DNA of 64,000 nucleotides, taken from contig NZ_CP091786.1 in the NCBI RefSeq assembly GCF_022024015.1, positions 992,001-1,056,000 on the forward strand, given 5' to 3'. This DNA is from Prevotella sp. E9-3 (GTDB lineage Bacteria > Bacteroidota > Bacteroidia > Bacteroidales > Bacteroidaceae). Below the pieces are notes generated by a model, which was not told the origin of the DNA, made no database searches, and worked only from the letters and a program-made list of their open reading frames with translations. Shown here piece after piece: positions 41,306 through 51,142 of the stretch (position 1 is the stretch's first letter; every line of letters starts with the position of its first letter). The position numbers and the translations under genes are program-made.

Positions 41306-42360
41306 CGATTACCAGATAGAAGATTGTTGAATTTCGGAAAGAATAGGCGCGTGGCCCTAAATAGAGCGTAACAGATAATGGTCGTTAATATTACACATGC
41401 AAAGTATAAAGCGATGTGTGTAAAGGCTGAAGCCTGGGGAAGTAGGCCGATGCAGGCTTTTCTGAGAAAGAGAACAATGGGGTAGTGTGAGCAGTAAATA
41501 AAAAAGGTGGCTTGTGAAAGTTTTGAGAATGTGTGCCCGTGATTGCTGAAATAGTCACCAAGATAGAGAAGAACAGGAATATTGGTGATAATTGCAAGAC
41601 GGTGTATCTGCAGATTGGCAGATGTGGACCATAGGGTATGGGTCAGGATATCAGCCATGCCCAGTAGGATAGATATAGTAAAGAATAGTGATGGGTAGCT
41701 GCACACTATTCTCAAGGGATTCTTGTCGTGTATGGGAAAGTATGCTCCAAGGCTGAAAAAGAAAATGGTCTGTTCTATAAACGCATTGTGGTAGGTTGAA
41801 ATCCACCATGCAAAAGTCACCACCAGAAACAGTTCACGAAGATATTTAATGGCATAGTAGAAAATAGGGGCTGAGAGTGTTACAAGAAACAGATTCCTGA
41901 TGTACCATAATGGGCATAATATAGGGGTGAAGTTGCCATTGTCGTACGTTCCGCGATCCCAAAACAGACGGAGGTAGTCTATGATTCCATAGTCTGCTAT
42001 GCTCTTTCCGCAGATGTCTTGAGGATAGCCCAAAAGAAGAAATGATATGTAAAGTAGAATCAAGAGGCTGTTCCAAAGAATGTAAGGTACAAGAAGTGAA
42101 GAAATTCGGGTCTTGACCTTTTGAACATAATCCTTGCGACTGGCGAAAAACAGGAAACCTGAAATAAAGAAAAATGCTGGAACTGCAGTCTCACCAATCC
42201 ATAAAGAAAAAGGATAAAGGAACTTAAAATAGGCTGAAGAAGCTACACCATCTAGACGCACTACTGAATAGCAATGAAGCATGATGATTGCGATGATCAG
42301 AGGAAGACGTAGCCATGAGATGGTGTTGGATAGGCGAATTTTGAAGTTGTCTTGAATCAT
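41302..42360 (-). CDS. acyltransferase family 3 membrane protein
   Basis: 352 residues and about ten membrane helices. Acyltransferase-3 proteins O-acylate sugars of surface polysaccharides. The early SWLRLPLIIAIIMLHCYSVV contains the conserved His of the active site (around residue 24), and PAFFFISGFLFFASRKDYVQKVKTRISSLLVPY follows the family pattern. It is encoded between the GT2 gene at 42378 and the SGNH gene with close spacing. Confidence 0.9.
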   Translation of the reverse strand: MIQDNFKIRLSNTISWLRLPLIIAIIMLHCYSVVRLDGVASSAYFKFLYPFSLWIGETAVPAFFFISGFLFFASRKDYVQKVKTRISSLLVPYILWNSLLILLYISFLLLGYPQDICGKSIADYGIIDYLRLFWDRGTYDNGNFTPILCPLWYIRNLFLVTLSAPIFYYAIKYLRELFLVVTFAWWISTYHNAFIEQTIFFFSLGAYFPIHDKNPLRIVCSYPSLFFTISILLGMADILTHTLWSTSANLQIHRLAIITNIPVLLYLGDYFSNHGHTFSKLSQATFFIYCSHYPIVLFLRKACIGLLPQASAFTHIALYFACVILTTIICYALFRATRLFFPKFNNLLSGNR

Positions 42361-42377
42361 TTTTCCCTTTTTGGATT

Positions 42378-43295
42378 TTATAGTTTGCGATACCCTTGCC
42401 GGTTGGTATAGAAGTCGTAAATACCTCTGCGGATAGATTTAAGTTGCGCAAAATCGCCTTTGATGATATTCTTCAAAATATCTCGTGGCGCCACCATTAA
42501 TGTCATGTACAGATAGCTGATAAAATGGAGACGGCGTGGTATGTTACGCTGAATGAACAACAGGCGGTTGCGCGTGAGATAGTAGGTCTTTAGTGGACTG
42601 TTCTGCCCCGTAGAACGGCTCTCCTTGTGATAGATGGTTAATGATGGGTCATACCATATCACATAACCGGCATTCTTAAACATCATCGACCAGTCAAGTT
42701 CCTCGTAGTAAAGGAAATAACATTCTGGCATGAGGCCGGCTGAATCGACTGCTTCACGCTTGGCTATCATGGCAGCACCGTGTGCGTAAGGAGTAGGGTG
42801 GGCGGTGTTGTATTGTCCCCGCTCGGCTTCACCATAGCCGATAGAGGCATTACGGAGCGTGATAGGTGATAATGGAGTGTAACCGGCAAACTGTATGGGG
42901 GAGTCGTCCCAAGAAAAACGGATTTTCGGACAAACCATGCCAATCGTTTTTGATGATTCGAGCGTTCGGATCAAAGATGATATACCATTGTTTATTTCTG
43001 TGGCATCACCCCTGAATTCGGTGTCGTTATTCAGGAAAAAGAGATATTTGCCTGTTGCAGCCTTAATGCCAAGATTATTTCCCCCCGCAAAACCAAGATT
43101 CTCATCGCTTCGAATCGCTTTTACAAAAGGATAACGAATTTGAATCTTCGATGCTTCATCTTTCTTTGAGCCATTGTCCACAACAATAATTTCTGCCTCA
43201 ATATGGTTTGAGACAACCGAGTCAATAAGGCTACAGGTGTCTTCGTAGCCATTGTAATTGACTGTGATGATAGATATGTTATGCTCTTGATTCAA
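42378..43295 (-). CDS. glycosyltransferase family 2 protein (rhamnosyltransferase-like)
   Basis: 305 residues. ISIITVNYNGYEDTCSLIDSV, IIVVDNGSKKDEASKI, LGFAGGNNLGIKAATGKYLFFLNND and YFLYYEELDWSMMFKNAGY are the set seen in WbbL-type rhamnosyltransferases (NND metal motif, EELDW acceptor base region). It overlaps the end of the polymerase gene by 17 bp. The rhamnose assignment is only by resemblance. Confidence 0.88.
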   Translation of the reverse strand: MNQEHNISIITVNYNGYEDTCSLIDSVVSNHIEAEIIVVDNGSKKDEASKIQIRYPFVKAIRSDENLGFAGGNNLGIKAATGKYLFFLNNDTEFRGDATEINNGISSLIRTLESSKTIGMVCPKIRFSWDDSPIQFAGYTPLSPITLRNASIGYGEAERGQYNTAHPTPYAHGAAMIAKREAVDSAGLMPECYFLYYEELDWSMMFKNAGYVIWYDPSLTIYHKESRSTGQNSPLKTYYLTRNRLLFIQRNIPRRLHFISYLYMTLMVAPRDILKNIIKGDFAQLKSIRRGIYDFYTNRQGYRKL

Positions 43296-44805
43296 GTTTC
43301 TTGGCTAGTTTCTTTTCTTGTTTCTCTTTTTCTTTATTTAATCGCTCTAATTCGAATTTTTCCCATTCCGGTTCTATATAGGGTAGTGTATAGACAACGG
43401 CAAGTGCGCCAAAGAATAATAAGCCATTGGGGTACTGCATCAACACCTGGTTGCCGATACCGCCAAGTTGCATGGCAGCAAAGGCACTGCAAACCCCTGC
43501 TCCTATACCCATTAATGCCCTGTTCTTTATCTCAAAAAATACAACTCGACAAGCCCCCAAGAACATGATAACCATGGAGATAGCGAATATTGAAACACCG
43601 ATGGCGCCAGTGCGTATCCATATAAATACGTATTCTGAGTCGGGGGGCATTGTAGATAATTTGCGGAATTTATTGTTGGCAGGGACATTTTCCATACCAG
43701 TTCCAATGCCAATACCCCATGGCGCATCGGCCAGGTATTTTTTCATGACTGCCTGGTTGATATCTCGCGTTGCAGTAGAAGCGTCCTCAGAATTAAACGC
43801 TGATCGCATTCGTCGTATCTGCTGGTTGCCATTGCCAATATTGGTAAAAATGAGTATTACTGCAAATAATGAGAATATCGCGATAGAGGGGATTGCAATT
43901 TTGAATGATTTTGAGAGAACAATGAATACCATGAAACCCATGCCCAAACAAATAATTGCTGTACGGGTACCAGATTGAAACATTCCCCAGATGACAGCAA
44001 GGCTTGTGAGAATGAAAAATATTTTGTCTTTCTTGATGCGTGAGGTAATACCAACAACCATAAAAAGTACTGCGGTAGCTGCGGCATTACAGCCATAATT
44101 GGCCGCATCGGAGAAAGTTGAAAAATATCGAGTCAGTGTTCCACCCTGAATGATGTGTGTTCTACCTGCTGTCTGCAACCATACATTCTCCGCTTGGGTA
44201 AATCCAAAAATCTTCTGCTTAAATGTCCAATAGGCAGAGAATAGTGCAAGGAAAGCCCATATCTTTAGGAGAGTGTGGATTTTTTGTGGGGAGTTAATAT
44301 AGATGGTATATACAAGTAGTGTCCAGATGAACTGAATACATAGTAATCGAAAACCTGCAAACCAGGCTGCTACGTCATAGCCTAATCCACACGTGTCATT
44401 GAATAATTCAACAAATCCCAAACTGCACCATAAAAGAATGGCTAAAAGCATAGGATTGATAGCCTTGCTGAATTTCTTTTCACCTGGTGCCATTATCACT
44501 GCCATGATGAGAAGCATAACTTCGATGCCTTCATTGTACAATGACATGGGTATGCCATTCGGTAGGTAGTGATGGCGGCCGGCAAAGTGTAGAAAATAGT
44601 TTACGATGAACAGTATCCAAAATAATGAAGACTGTTTTCTGAAAGCGAAAATAATCGTTATGACGACTAATGGCAGCATGCATACTGCTGCAAATGCTGG
44701 GAAGCCTGCGCTGACAAATAGATAAAGGGCAAAAGCAAAAAGGAGTAAGAGTAAAAATACTCTTCCTCCGTTTAAGTCTTTTGTTATACTTGCGCTTCTC
44801 TTCAT
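43279..44805 (-). CDS. O-antigen polymerase/ligase-like membrane protein
   Basis: 508 residues, about 12 membrane helices with a larger periplasmic loop late in the protein (GIGIGTGMENVPANNKF onwards), as in Wzy/WaaL proteins of the Wzy_C family. It would polymerise repeat units or ligate the chain. The C-terminus is a highly charged helix (NKEKEKQEKKLAKKLE). It lies directly downstream of the chain-length gene, the expected Wzy position. Confidence 0.82.
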   Translation of the reverse strand: MKRSASITKDLNGGRVFLLLLLFAFALYLFVSAGFPAFAAVCMLPLVVITIIFAFRKQSSLFWILFIVNYFLHFAGRHHYLPNGIPMSLYNEGIEVMLLIMAVIMAPGEKKFSKAINPMLLAILLWCSLGFVELFNDTCGLGYDVAAWFAGFRLLCIQFIWTLLVYTIYINSPQKIHTLLKIWAFLALFSAYWTFKQKIFGFTQAENVWLQTAGRTHIIQGGTLTRYFSTFSDAANYGCNAAATAVLFMVVGITSRIKKDKIFFILTSLAVIWGMFQSGTRTAIICLGMGFMVFIVLSKSFKIAIPSIAIFSLFAVILIFTNIGNGNQQIRRMRSAFNSEDASTATRDINQAVMKKYLADAPWGIGIGTGMENVPANNKFRKLSTMPPDSEYVFIWIRTGAIGVSIFAISMVIMFLGACRVVFFEIKNRALMGIGAGVCSAFAAMQLGGIGNQVLMQYPNGLLFFGALAVVYTLPYIEPEWEKFELERLNKEKEKQEKKLAKKLESRA

Positions 44806-44853
44806 CGGAGACGATTCATGTTTCGTATGAAATGTTTCCTATGTAAGTAATCA

Positions 44854-47031
44854 CTATTTCGCATGACTGTTCTCAACAGCAGTCAGACCAAGTTGAGACA
44901 TGCGGTAAACAAAATTGTTGAATCCTGTGTAAGGTGGTAACTGACCTACGAACTCCTCAACGGCATAACGGTTTGCCTCGGTCAGATACATAAAGAGGGA
45001 ATCTTTATCTGTCAAACGTGACTGAAGTTCTTTCAATGCCTTTTGGTCAACATCCTTCCATGTGCGGTTGGCACGAGTCACCATGAGATTGATAGTTCCC
45101 ATGTTCAGCAAGGCTGAGGAAATAGAATTATCGTCCAGATTTGGATACTCAACAATAGCAATCTCGTTTGGTTGAATATCAGGACAGAGGTCCTTGATGT
45201 CTTTAGCAAGGATATATCTGCTGTCTTCTGCCAAGAAGTCTTCGTCATAGGTGAGACGACGAACCTGCAGACCGATGGATACCCAGTAACTTTCAAGTTC
45301 TTGGGCCAAATAGCTCTTACCGTTGGCAGCATCTGTAGAAAGCAAGTTGAGCACATTCTGTTGGCCTTCTTTGAAATAGGGTAGGAGGGCTTTGCTCAAC
45401 TGGCGTAATGCCATATCGCTGATGGTCTTGTTGAAACGGCGATAACGCAGCGTACTTTCTTTTGGGAAGCAACCCATGACAGGTATCTGAGTGATTCGCT
45501 CTGAACGCATGCGATCGCGCAAGGTGCGGTCGAGTAATTCGATAATCAGGAAATAAAGAATGACGAAGAAAAATGTCAATGCAAATGCGCCCAAAAGGTA
45601 CATGATGCGGTTGGCCGACTGTGCCTGCAAGGGGAATGTGGGAGGATTAAGCACGTTGAGCGAAGCTGTCGTCATTTGGAGGTTGCGCTGACGCAAACGG
45701 GCTGCGTTCAAGGCACGAAGCATCTCAATGTAGTTGCCCTCAACGAAACCGATATGTCGCTGTTTGCGCTCAATGGTAGCACCAATGGGCGAGAACTTGC
45801 TATATTGGTTGGCCAAATAGTCTTCCATGATATCCTGAGCCTGCAACTCAGCAAGTGTCTCTTCTCTTAGAAGAATCTGTTCCAGCCATTTATCTATAAG
45901 TGATGAGGCTTTTACACCTGTATCAGTACCGTAGTTGTTGGCTTCGATGGTTCTGGTAAGCTCCTTTACCTGTTTTGTACATTCGCGCAACTGGGCTTCT
46001 GCTTTAGCAAGTTCTATCTGAGCCTCTGAATCTGAGCCTCCGTTTTCGCTACTCATCAAGCGGAGGTTAGAAATACGCGACTGCAGGCGAGAAATCTCAC
46101 GTACCAGCGAGGTGAAGTCTTTGTTCGATTTGATAATCTCTTGGCGGTTTCCAAGTTGACGCTCCAAATATCGAATCAATGCTTCGGTGGTTTTCAGCTT
46201 CATGCGCAACTCGTTCAGCGTAATTTGATGCTGGCCCTCTAGATTCGTAAGCTGTTTTGTTTGCTCAGCATAGTTGATGATGTCGTGCTTAATATTGTAA
46301 CGAATCAGTTCTGCTTCAGCATTGGTCAACTGCTTGTAAAGACGAGCAACGGCGCGTTCGAAGAATTTGATAACGTTGTGAGTCTCGCCATAACGCAAGT
46401 TCTGATATTGGCGCGAGAACACATCGTTCAGAATATCGACAGTGTTATAGCAAATACCAGGATCGTTGCAGGAATAGGAGATGTTGATAATATCGGTGTT
46501 CGGCATCTGCATGGGCTTCAAGCGAGAAGTGATACTGTTGATACCGAAATAATAGTCGCTGTTTAGCATACCGAAGAGATAGTTGTCCTTCGATGCTTTC
46601 TCATGGGCTTTCAGATTGGCATAAGTTGCATCCTCGCTGTTGTGGTTGATGAGTGCTTTGATGTCGGCAGGAACACGCGCATCCAATACACGGAAATGCT
46701 CAGCATTGATGTAGTTGTTGTCTTTGTTGGCATTGCCATACATCATGCATCGCGCAAAGAGACGAAGGGCTACCTCATGAATCGTATTGTCAGTAGTGAT
46801 AATCGTGAGCAGGTTTTGCATGTTGACTTGAGCATTACCACCAGCAATACCTGAACCGCCCTCAATGTTGTAACCGGTCATCATACCAGTATAAATAGTC
46901 GTGTCAGTATCGTAGATACGCTCTAAATCACGTGTTGCGAAATAGGCCACAACTAAAGAAATGAGCGGCAGTATCACTAAATACCACCTTATTTTATATA
47001 GGAATCTGACAAAATATCTAAAAATGTCCAT
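44854..47031 (-). CDS. Wzz/GumC-type chain-length protein with degenerate tyrosine-kinase domain
   Basis: 725 residues. Two membrane helices (about 15-33 and 478-498) flank a long periplasmic coiled-coil part, the polysaccharide co-polymerase layout. The cytoplasmic tail resembles a BY-kinase. A GKS remains near residue 570 (STDAANGKSYL), but the Walker A' and B aspartates are not recognisable (LTYDEDF, AIVEYPN) and there is no C-terminal tyrosine cluster. It probably regulates chain length without normal autokinase activity. The TolC-like gene lies 17 bp upstream. Confidence 0.85.
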   Translation of the reverse strand: MDIFRYFVRFLYKIRWYLVILPLISLVVAYFATRDLERIYDTDTTIYTGMMTGYNIEGGSGIAGGNAQVNMQNLLTIITTDNTIHEVALRLFARCMMYGNANKDNNYINAEHFRVLDARVPADIKALINHNSEDATYANLKAHEKASKDNYLFGMLNSDYYFGINSITSRLKPMQMPNTDIINISYSCNDPGICYNTVDILNDVFSRQYQNLRYGETHNVIKFFERAVARLYKQLTNAEAELIRYNIKHDIINYAEQTKQLTNLEGQHQITLNELRMKLKTTEALIRYLERQLGNRQEIIKSNKDFTSLVREISRLQSRISNLRLMSSENGGSDSEAQIELAKAEAQLRECTKQVKELTRTIEANNYGTDTGVKASSLIDKWLEQILLREETLAELQAQDIMEDYLANQYSKFSPIGATIERKQRHIGFVEGNYIEMLRALNAARLRQRNLQMTTASLNVLNPPTFPLQAQSANRIMYLLGAFALTFFFVILYFLIIELLDRTLRDRMRSERITQIPVMGCFPKESTLRYRRFNKTISDMALRQLSKALLPYFKEGQQNVLNLLSTDAANGKSYLAQELESYWVSIGLQVRRLTYDEDFLAEDSRYILAKDIKDLCPDIQPNEIAIVEYPNLDDNSISSALLNMGTINLMVTRANRTWKDVDQKALKELQSRLTDKDSLFMYLTEANRYAVEEFVGQLPPYTGFNNFVYRMSQLGLTAVENSHAK

Positions 47032-47048
47032 GATGTCTAAGTGTTGCG

Positions 47049-48074
47049 TTATTTATTCATAGCCTTTTCTTTTTCGGCTTTCTCTTTTTCAGCTTTTTCT
47101 TTCAAGGCCCTCTCTCTTTCAGCCTTTTCTTTCTCCGCCTTTTCTTTTTCGATCTTCTTCTGCTCTTCTTTCTTTAACTCTTCAATCTGGCGTTCCTCTG
47201 CATCAAACTTTTCTTGCATGCGTTTTTCAGCAGCTTTGTTTTCCTTCTGAATTTGTTTCTCTGACTTATAGATACCACTTTCGAGTGTTATCTCAGTAGT
47301 AGTATTAGTCAGAATAGGAGTATGACTGAGAATTTCAAGCGTCACGATATCTGTTGTAATACTGGTAAGAAGTGACTGATAGTTGTTTACAGCGCTTTGT
47401 CCCTGCAAACTACTATAAGCATACTCACCAATTTGCATGTTGCCTTGGTGGAAGTCTTCTTCTTCCAATTGGTTGGCACCTTGATAGATAGCAGCACTGA
47501 TACCTGCAGTTTTCAAGGCATTAAGGTTGTTGGTGATGCGAATATAGAGGGTCGCAATCTGAAGTTTTAAATCATCATAGGCAGCATCTTTTGCATATTG
47601 CGCATCTTCAACCTTCAGTCGCATACGTTTTACAGAATGTCCTAAATCCAAAAGGTCTTCTAATGGAACACTTACGTTTACACCAACGTTCCAATAGCTC
47701 TGTTCTGAGCCTTGGAACTGATAGATCATAGTGTTGTAAGTTGAAGAGTTGTTTCCCCACATGTCTGTTTTACCATAACTGTAGCTGGCATGCCCGTTGA
47801 TATAAGAGAATATGTGTTTCTTCTGCTTTATCACATCTGCTTGGGCAATTTCCTGTTTCTTCGCCATCTGGAGAATATTTGGGTTTGACTTGGCATTTTC
47901 GAAAAGCACACCTAACGGGGGCAGGTGGAAGTCTGAAAAGTTAATGTCGTTCTCAAAGCTGGAGTCAAAGAAACCTGCACTGATACCGCTGTCGTCCAAT
48001 TGGCCCTGAGCCATGGAACGAGTAGAGATGATCAGTGCAAACAGCACAAATGAAAAGATTCGGGATAGTCTCAT
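47049..48074 (-). CDS. outer membrane efflux (TolC-like) protein of the export system
   Basis: 341 residues, shorter than usual TolC proteins (over 420). The signal peptide ends at SMAQ. The body has an OEP-like beta/helix pattern (YWNVGVNVSVPLEDLLDLGH, AQYAKDAAYDDLKLQIATLYI) and seems to hold one and a fraction of the two OEP repeats. The last 70 residues are a Lys/Glu/Ala-rich coiled coil of KEKAEKEKAE type. It may form the outer-membrane conduit here, since no Wza-type gene is seen. That role is inferred from position between the chain-length and sugar-transferase genes. Confidence 0.7.
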   Translation of the reverse strand: MRLSRIFSFVLFALIISTRSMAQGQLDDSGISAGFFDSSFENDINFSDFHLPPLGVLFENAKSNPNILQMAKKQEIAQADVIKQKKHIFSYINGHASYSYGKTDMWGNNSSTYNTMIYQFQGSEQSYWNVGVNVSVPLEDLLDLGHSVKRMRLKVEDAQYAKDAAYDDLKLQIATLYIRITNNLNALKTAGISAAIYQGANQLEEEDFHQGNMQIGEYAYSSLQGQSAVNNYQSLLTSITTDIVTLEILSHTPILTNTTTEITLESGIYKSEKQIQKENKAAEKRMQEKFDAEERQIEELKKEEQKKIEKEKAEKEKAERERALKEKAEKEKAEKEKAMNK

Positions 48075-48083
48075 TTCTATATA

Positions 48084-49289
48084 TTAAACGTTCTCGGCCT
48101 GAACGAATGCAAACAATGTACGCCAGATAATTTTCATGTCAAGCGCAAAATTGTAGGTCTGACCGTATAGAATGTCAAGTTGTTTTCTTTCTTCGGCAGA
48201 CATGTTTCCACCTTTTCCTCGCTCCTCTACCTGCCAAAGACCAGTGAGTCCTGCAGGAGCCATGAAACGGTCGATGCTGGAATCTGCTGTCAGTTTCTCT
48301 GCTTCATACAGTGGAAGCGGACGATTACCAACAATAGACATGTCGCCTTTCAGAATGTTGAAAAGTTGTGGCAATTCATCAATACTTGTCTTACGGATGA
48401 AACGACCAACTTTAGTGATTCGGGGGTCGTTTTCTATCTTTACAAAAGCATTGTTGATATCATCTTCTTTCTGCTTATTAAAGTCTGTCTCCGAAACGAC
48501 AAAATCATCTCCGACAAGCATTACCTCATCATCACTAATCATCATTTCCGATTCGAGACCTTCTTCAAACATCATTTGTTCAGCCTTTTCGCCTAATGGT
48601 GATGTGATGACAGTCTTCGGGTTCTCGACATTCTGCTCTGCATACTGATTGTTTGTCTTGCTTAGTTCATGCAGTCGCTTGTCCGCATCGCTATACATTG
48701 AGCGGAACTTTAAGAAGTCAAATATAGTGTAATTGGTACCTACTCGTTTTGATTTATACAGTATTTTACCCTTTGGATCTTCAATCTTAATGGCAAGCGC
48801 TGTAATAATTAAAATAGGTGATAAAAAAATAATTGCAAAGAAAGATACAATAATATCAAAAGAACGTTTCCATACAGGAATTTTGAAACGAAGTATCTTT
48901 TGCTTTGAAACTTCATTGTCGAACAACAAACTCTCACGGTCGCAAATGAACTGCAGCTTTTTGTTTAAGTCTGTTACTGAAGCACCTAGGTCCAGGGTGT
49001 CATTGATACCGCACTTCTGATATACCTGGCGTTCTTCTGTAGTCATGGGAGTGGTCAGCAGAATAATATAAACATTCTTGCAGTTCTTGCGCAGGTAGGT
49101 AATCGCTGTTACGTCTTCAGTACGAACATTCTTCTCGTAGAATACGATGAAATGCTCGTTTGGCATGCGTGAGATACACGCTAAGGCAGCTTCCTTATAG
49201 TTCTTGGTCAATCGGACTTGACGACCAGGAATGTATTTAAGACGTTCTTCCGTTTGGGGATTGTTCCCCAAGTACACAATACCTATCAT
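48084..49289 (-). CDS. initiating sugar-phosphate transferase with N-terminal receiver-like domain
   Basis: 401 residues. The catalytic part matches WcaJ/PglC-type transferases, which load the first sugar phosphate onto undecaprenyl phosphate: membrane helix at about 150-172, [20 protein letters not shown], then [20 protein letters not shown] and [10 protein letters not shown]. An unusual acidic insertion of about 80 residues (about 208-288) splits it. The first 125 residues look like a receiver domain fold without an obvious phosphorylation site. It lies 41 bp downstream of a true response regulator. Confidence 0.88.
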   Translation of the reverse strand: MIGIVYLGNNPQTEERLKYIPGRQVRLTKNYKEAALACISRMPNEHFIVFYEKNVRTEDVTAITYLRKNCKNVYIILLTTPMTTEERQVYQKCGINDTLDLGASVTDLNKKLQFICDRESLLFDNEVSKQKILRFKIPVWKRSFDIIVSFFAIIFLSPILIITALAIKIEDPKGKILYKSKRVGTNYTIFDFLKFRSMYSDADKRLHELSKTNNQYAEQNVENPKTVITSPLGEKAEQMMFEEGLESEMMISDDEVMLVGDDFVVSETDFNKQKEDDINNAFVKIENDPRITKVGRFIRKTSIDELPQLFNILKGDMSIVGNRPLPLYEAEKLTADSSIDRFMAPAGLTGLWQVEERGKGGNMSAEERKQLDILYGQTYNFALDMKIIWRTLFAFVQAENV

Positions 49290-49330
49290 TAGTAGAAAAA
49301 AATAAGGTCTGCGTATGGTAACGCAATAGA

Positions 49331-49699
49331 TTAATTGGGGAGAATCTTCTTGACTCTAATCTTCAACTCCATTGGGTTAAAGGGCTTCACGATGTAGTCC
49401 TCAGCACCAATCTCTAGCAAGCGGATACGCTCGCTTGTGGAGTCTTCACTTGAGAGCATGATAACTGGAATGTGACGGAAAAGTTCGTTCTGCTTAATCC
49501 ATTCCAGGAAATCGTCGCCGCGCATGCCTGGCATACGAATGTCTGATATAATCAGGTCGGGGGTGTTGCCTGCCTGAAGCCATTTAACTCCTTGAAGACC
49601 ATCGGGCAACCATTGAACGTCATAGTCACTCATCAAGTAGATGGAGAGAACCTTCGCGATTGTCTCTTTGTCATCAAGAATAAGAATTTTTTTCTTCAT
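49331..49699 (-). CDS. single-domain response regulator
   Basis: 122 residues, only a receiver domain. Asp9/Asp10 (LILDD), phospho-acceptor Asp53 (ISDIRMPG), Ser83 and Lys105 (VKPF) are all in place. No output domain. It is the first gene of the polysaccharide operon and may act by protein contact, possibly with the receiver-like part of the sugar transferase (inference). No histidine kinase is nearby. Confidence 0.93.
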   Translation of the reverse strand: MKKKILILDDKETIAKVLSIYLMSDYDVQWLPDGLQGVKWLQAGNTPDLIISDIRMPGMRGDDFLEWIKQNELFRHIPVIMLSSEDSTSERIRLLEIGAEDYIVKPFNPMELKIRVKKILPN

Positions 49700-49751
49700 A
49701 TATGAAATTAGTCTTTAAAAATCTTAAGATTCATTTTAAGTTTATGTAGTG

Positions 49752-49863
49752 CAAAGGTAGAAAAAAAACTTGTAACAACCTGCAAATTATAATAAAAAAA
49801 TACTATTTGCCATTTTTTTCTTATTAAATTGACTATTTCTTTATGAATAATTTCGTAATTTTG
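49752..49863. promoter_or_regulatory. divergent promoters for the polysaccharide operon and the pseudokinase gene
   Basis: On the minus strand TACCTTTG (complement of 49752-49759), 53 bases before the response regulator start. On the plus strand TAATTTTG (49856-49863), 30 bases before the pseudokinase start. Their -33 elements are at less regular spacing (23-24 bases). The 190-bp gap holds nothing else recognised. Confidence 0.6.
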
Positions 49864-49892
49864 CCAACCTAAATGAACTCAGAAATCAAAAA

Positions 49893-51134
49893 ATGACCTA
49901 CGAGGAAATTCTTAATGCCAATGGCGGCTATCAGGCAAAATCAGCTAAAACTCCTTTTGGCTCAATCGAACGTAAATTGAAGGATGGAAAGTTTCGGGAA
50001 GTGTTTGTCATTGACTCTAAGTGGTCAGCGATTCCTGCTTTCCGACAAGGACTTCAAGACGATTGCAAGTTCAGTTTGCATCTGCAATCAAAGCAGCAAC
50101 TTCGTTATGAGATTGTGGAGGGCGATAATGGCATACTGGAACTGGAATTAGAACAGGGTAGTTATCAGACGCTTGAACAGACGCTTGAAACCACTCCTGC
50201 ACTAGTAGCTCAGTCGGAATTTGTAGATGGGGTCGTTGAAGGGCTGTTAACTATAATGGAGCAGCTACATGCGAGGTCGGTATATCATATATGTTTCTCT
50301 CCTCGTAATGTTTTTATTAGAAAAGGCGATAATATGCCGATGTTATTACTTCATGGCTCAGCCTTTAGCGGTATGCGCAATGAAATGAGCTTGTTTGAAG
50401 ATCTGGATGATTTTATTGCCCCTGAGCTTAAAAATGATGGAGTAGCAACGGCTCAAAGTGATATCTATTCTTTAGGACAACTGATTCTTTGGATTTTCCG
50501 TCAGGGAAATCTGCCTTATGAATATAAGAAGGTAGCAGAAAAAGCTATGCAGGCAAATCCTCAACATCGTTTCGCATCGGCAGAAAAGATGATGAAGCAA
50601 TTGAACAGTCTGCATGACAAGAAGCGCTCTTTCATAATGCTTGTTGCGGCTTTGATTATTTCAGCTGTATGTATTGGATTGTATTTTGAGCTTACTCCCC
50701 AAACAGAAGAAAGAGAGTTTATTGAAGCGGCTCCAAAAACACCTCCTGTCGATGAGTATGCTGATGGATATGACCCAGAGTTTGATGAGGTATTAGTAGG
50801 TGATAGTGATGAGGTGGATACTCTTACTGCCGAAGAGCAGAAAGTGATTGACGATTATATGAAAAAGGCTGAGGAGATATTCCGTAAGCGCTTGGCAATG
50901 AAGGCTGACGGAATACTTTCAAAGGTCTATAATAGTGAAAGTATGAACGCCTCTGAGAAGACTTTCAGGGCAACCAGCTCTGCCATGAGTGAAGAACTCG
51001 TAAAACTTCAGAATGAATTGGCTGAAGAAACGGGTATCTCTGATGCTGCGGCTGATCGTATAGCTTCTGAGGTGATAGGGCACATCATCTCTGAGAAAGA
51101 AAAAGCAATGACACCAAATGTAAATAAAGAATAA
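49893..51134 (+). CDS. membrane protein with a pseudokinase domain
   Basis: 413 residues. Residues about 20-240 have the fold marks of a Ser/Thr protein kinase: YHICFSPRNVFIR at 131-143 in place of HRDxKPxN, APEL at 176-179, SDIYSLG at 189-195. The catalytic Asp is Cys134, the DFG motif is HGS (154-156), and the N-terminal glycine loop and lysine are not evident, so catalysis is unlikely. A membrane helix covers 246-265. The acidic C-terminal part lies outside the cytoplasm. It is the first gene of an operon with DUF4494 and yggS. Confidence 0.72.
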   Translation: MTYEEILNANGGYQAKSAKTPFGSIERKLKDGKFREVFVIDSKWSAIPAFRQGLQDDCKFSLHLQSKQQLRYEIVEGDNGILELELEQGSYQTLEQTLETTPALVAQSEFVDGVVEGLLTIMEQLHARSVYHICFSPRNVFIRKGDNMPMLLLHGSAFSGMRNEMSLFEDLDDFIAPELKNDGVATAQSDIYSLGQLILWIFRQGNLPYEYKKVAEKAMQANPQHRFASAEKMMKQLNSLHDKKRSFIMLVAALIISAVCIGLYFELTPQTEEREFIEAAPKTPPVDEYADGYDPEFDEVLVGDSDEVDTLTAEEQKVIDDYMKKAEEIFRKRLAMKADGILSKVYNSESMNASEKTFRATSSAMSEELVKLQNELAEETGISDAAADRIASEVIGHIISEKEKAMTPNVNKE

Positions 51135-51142
51135 ATAAAAAA

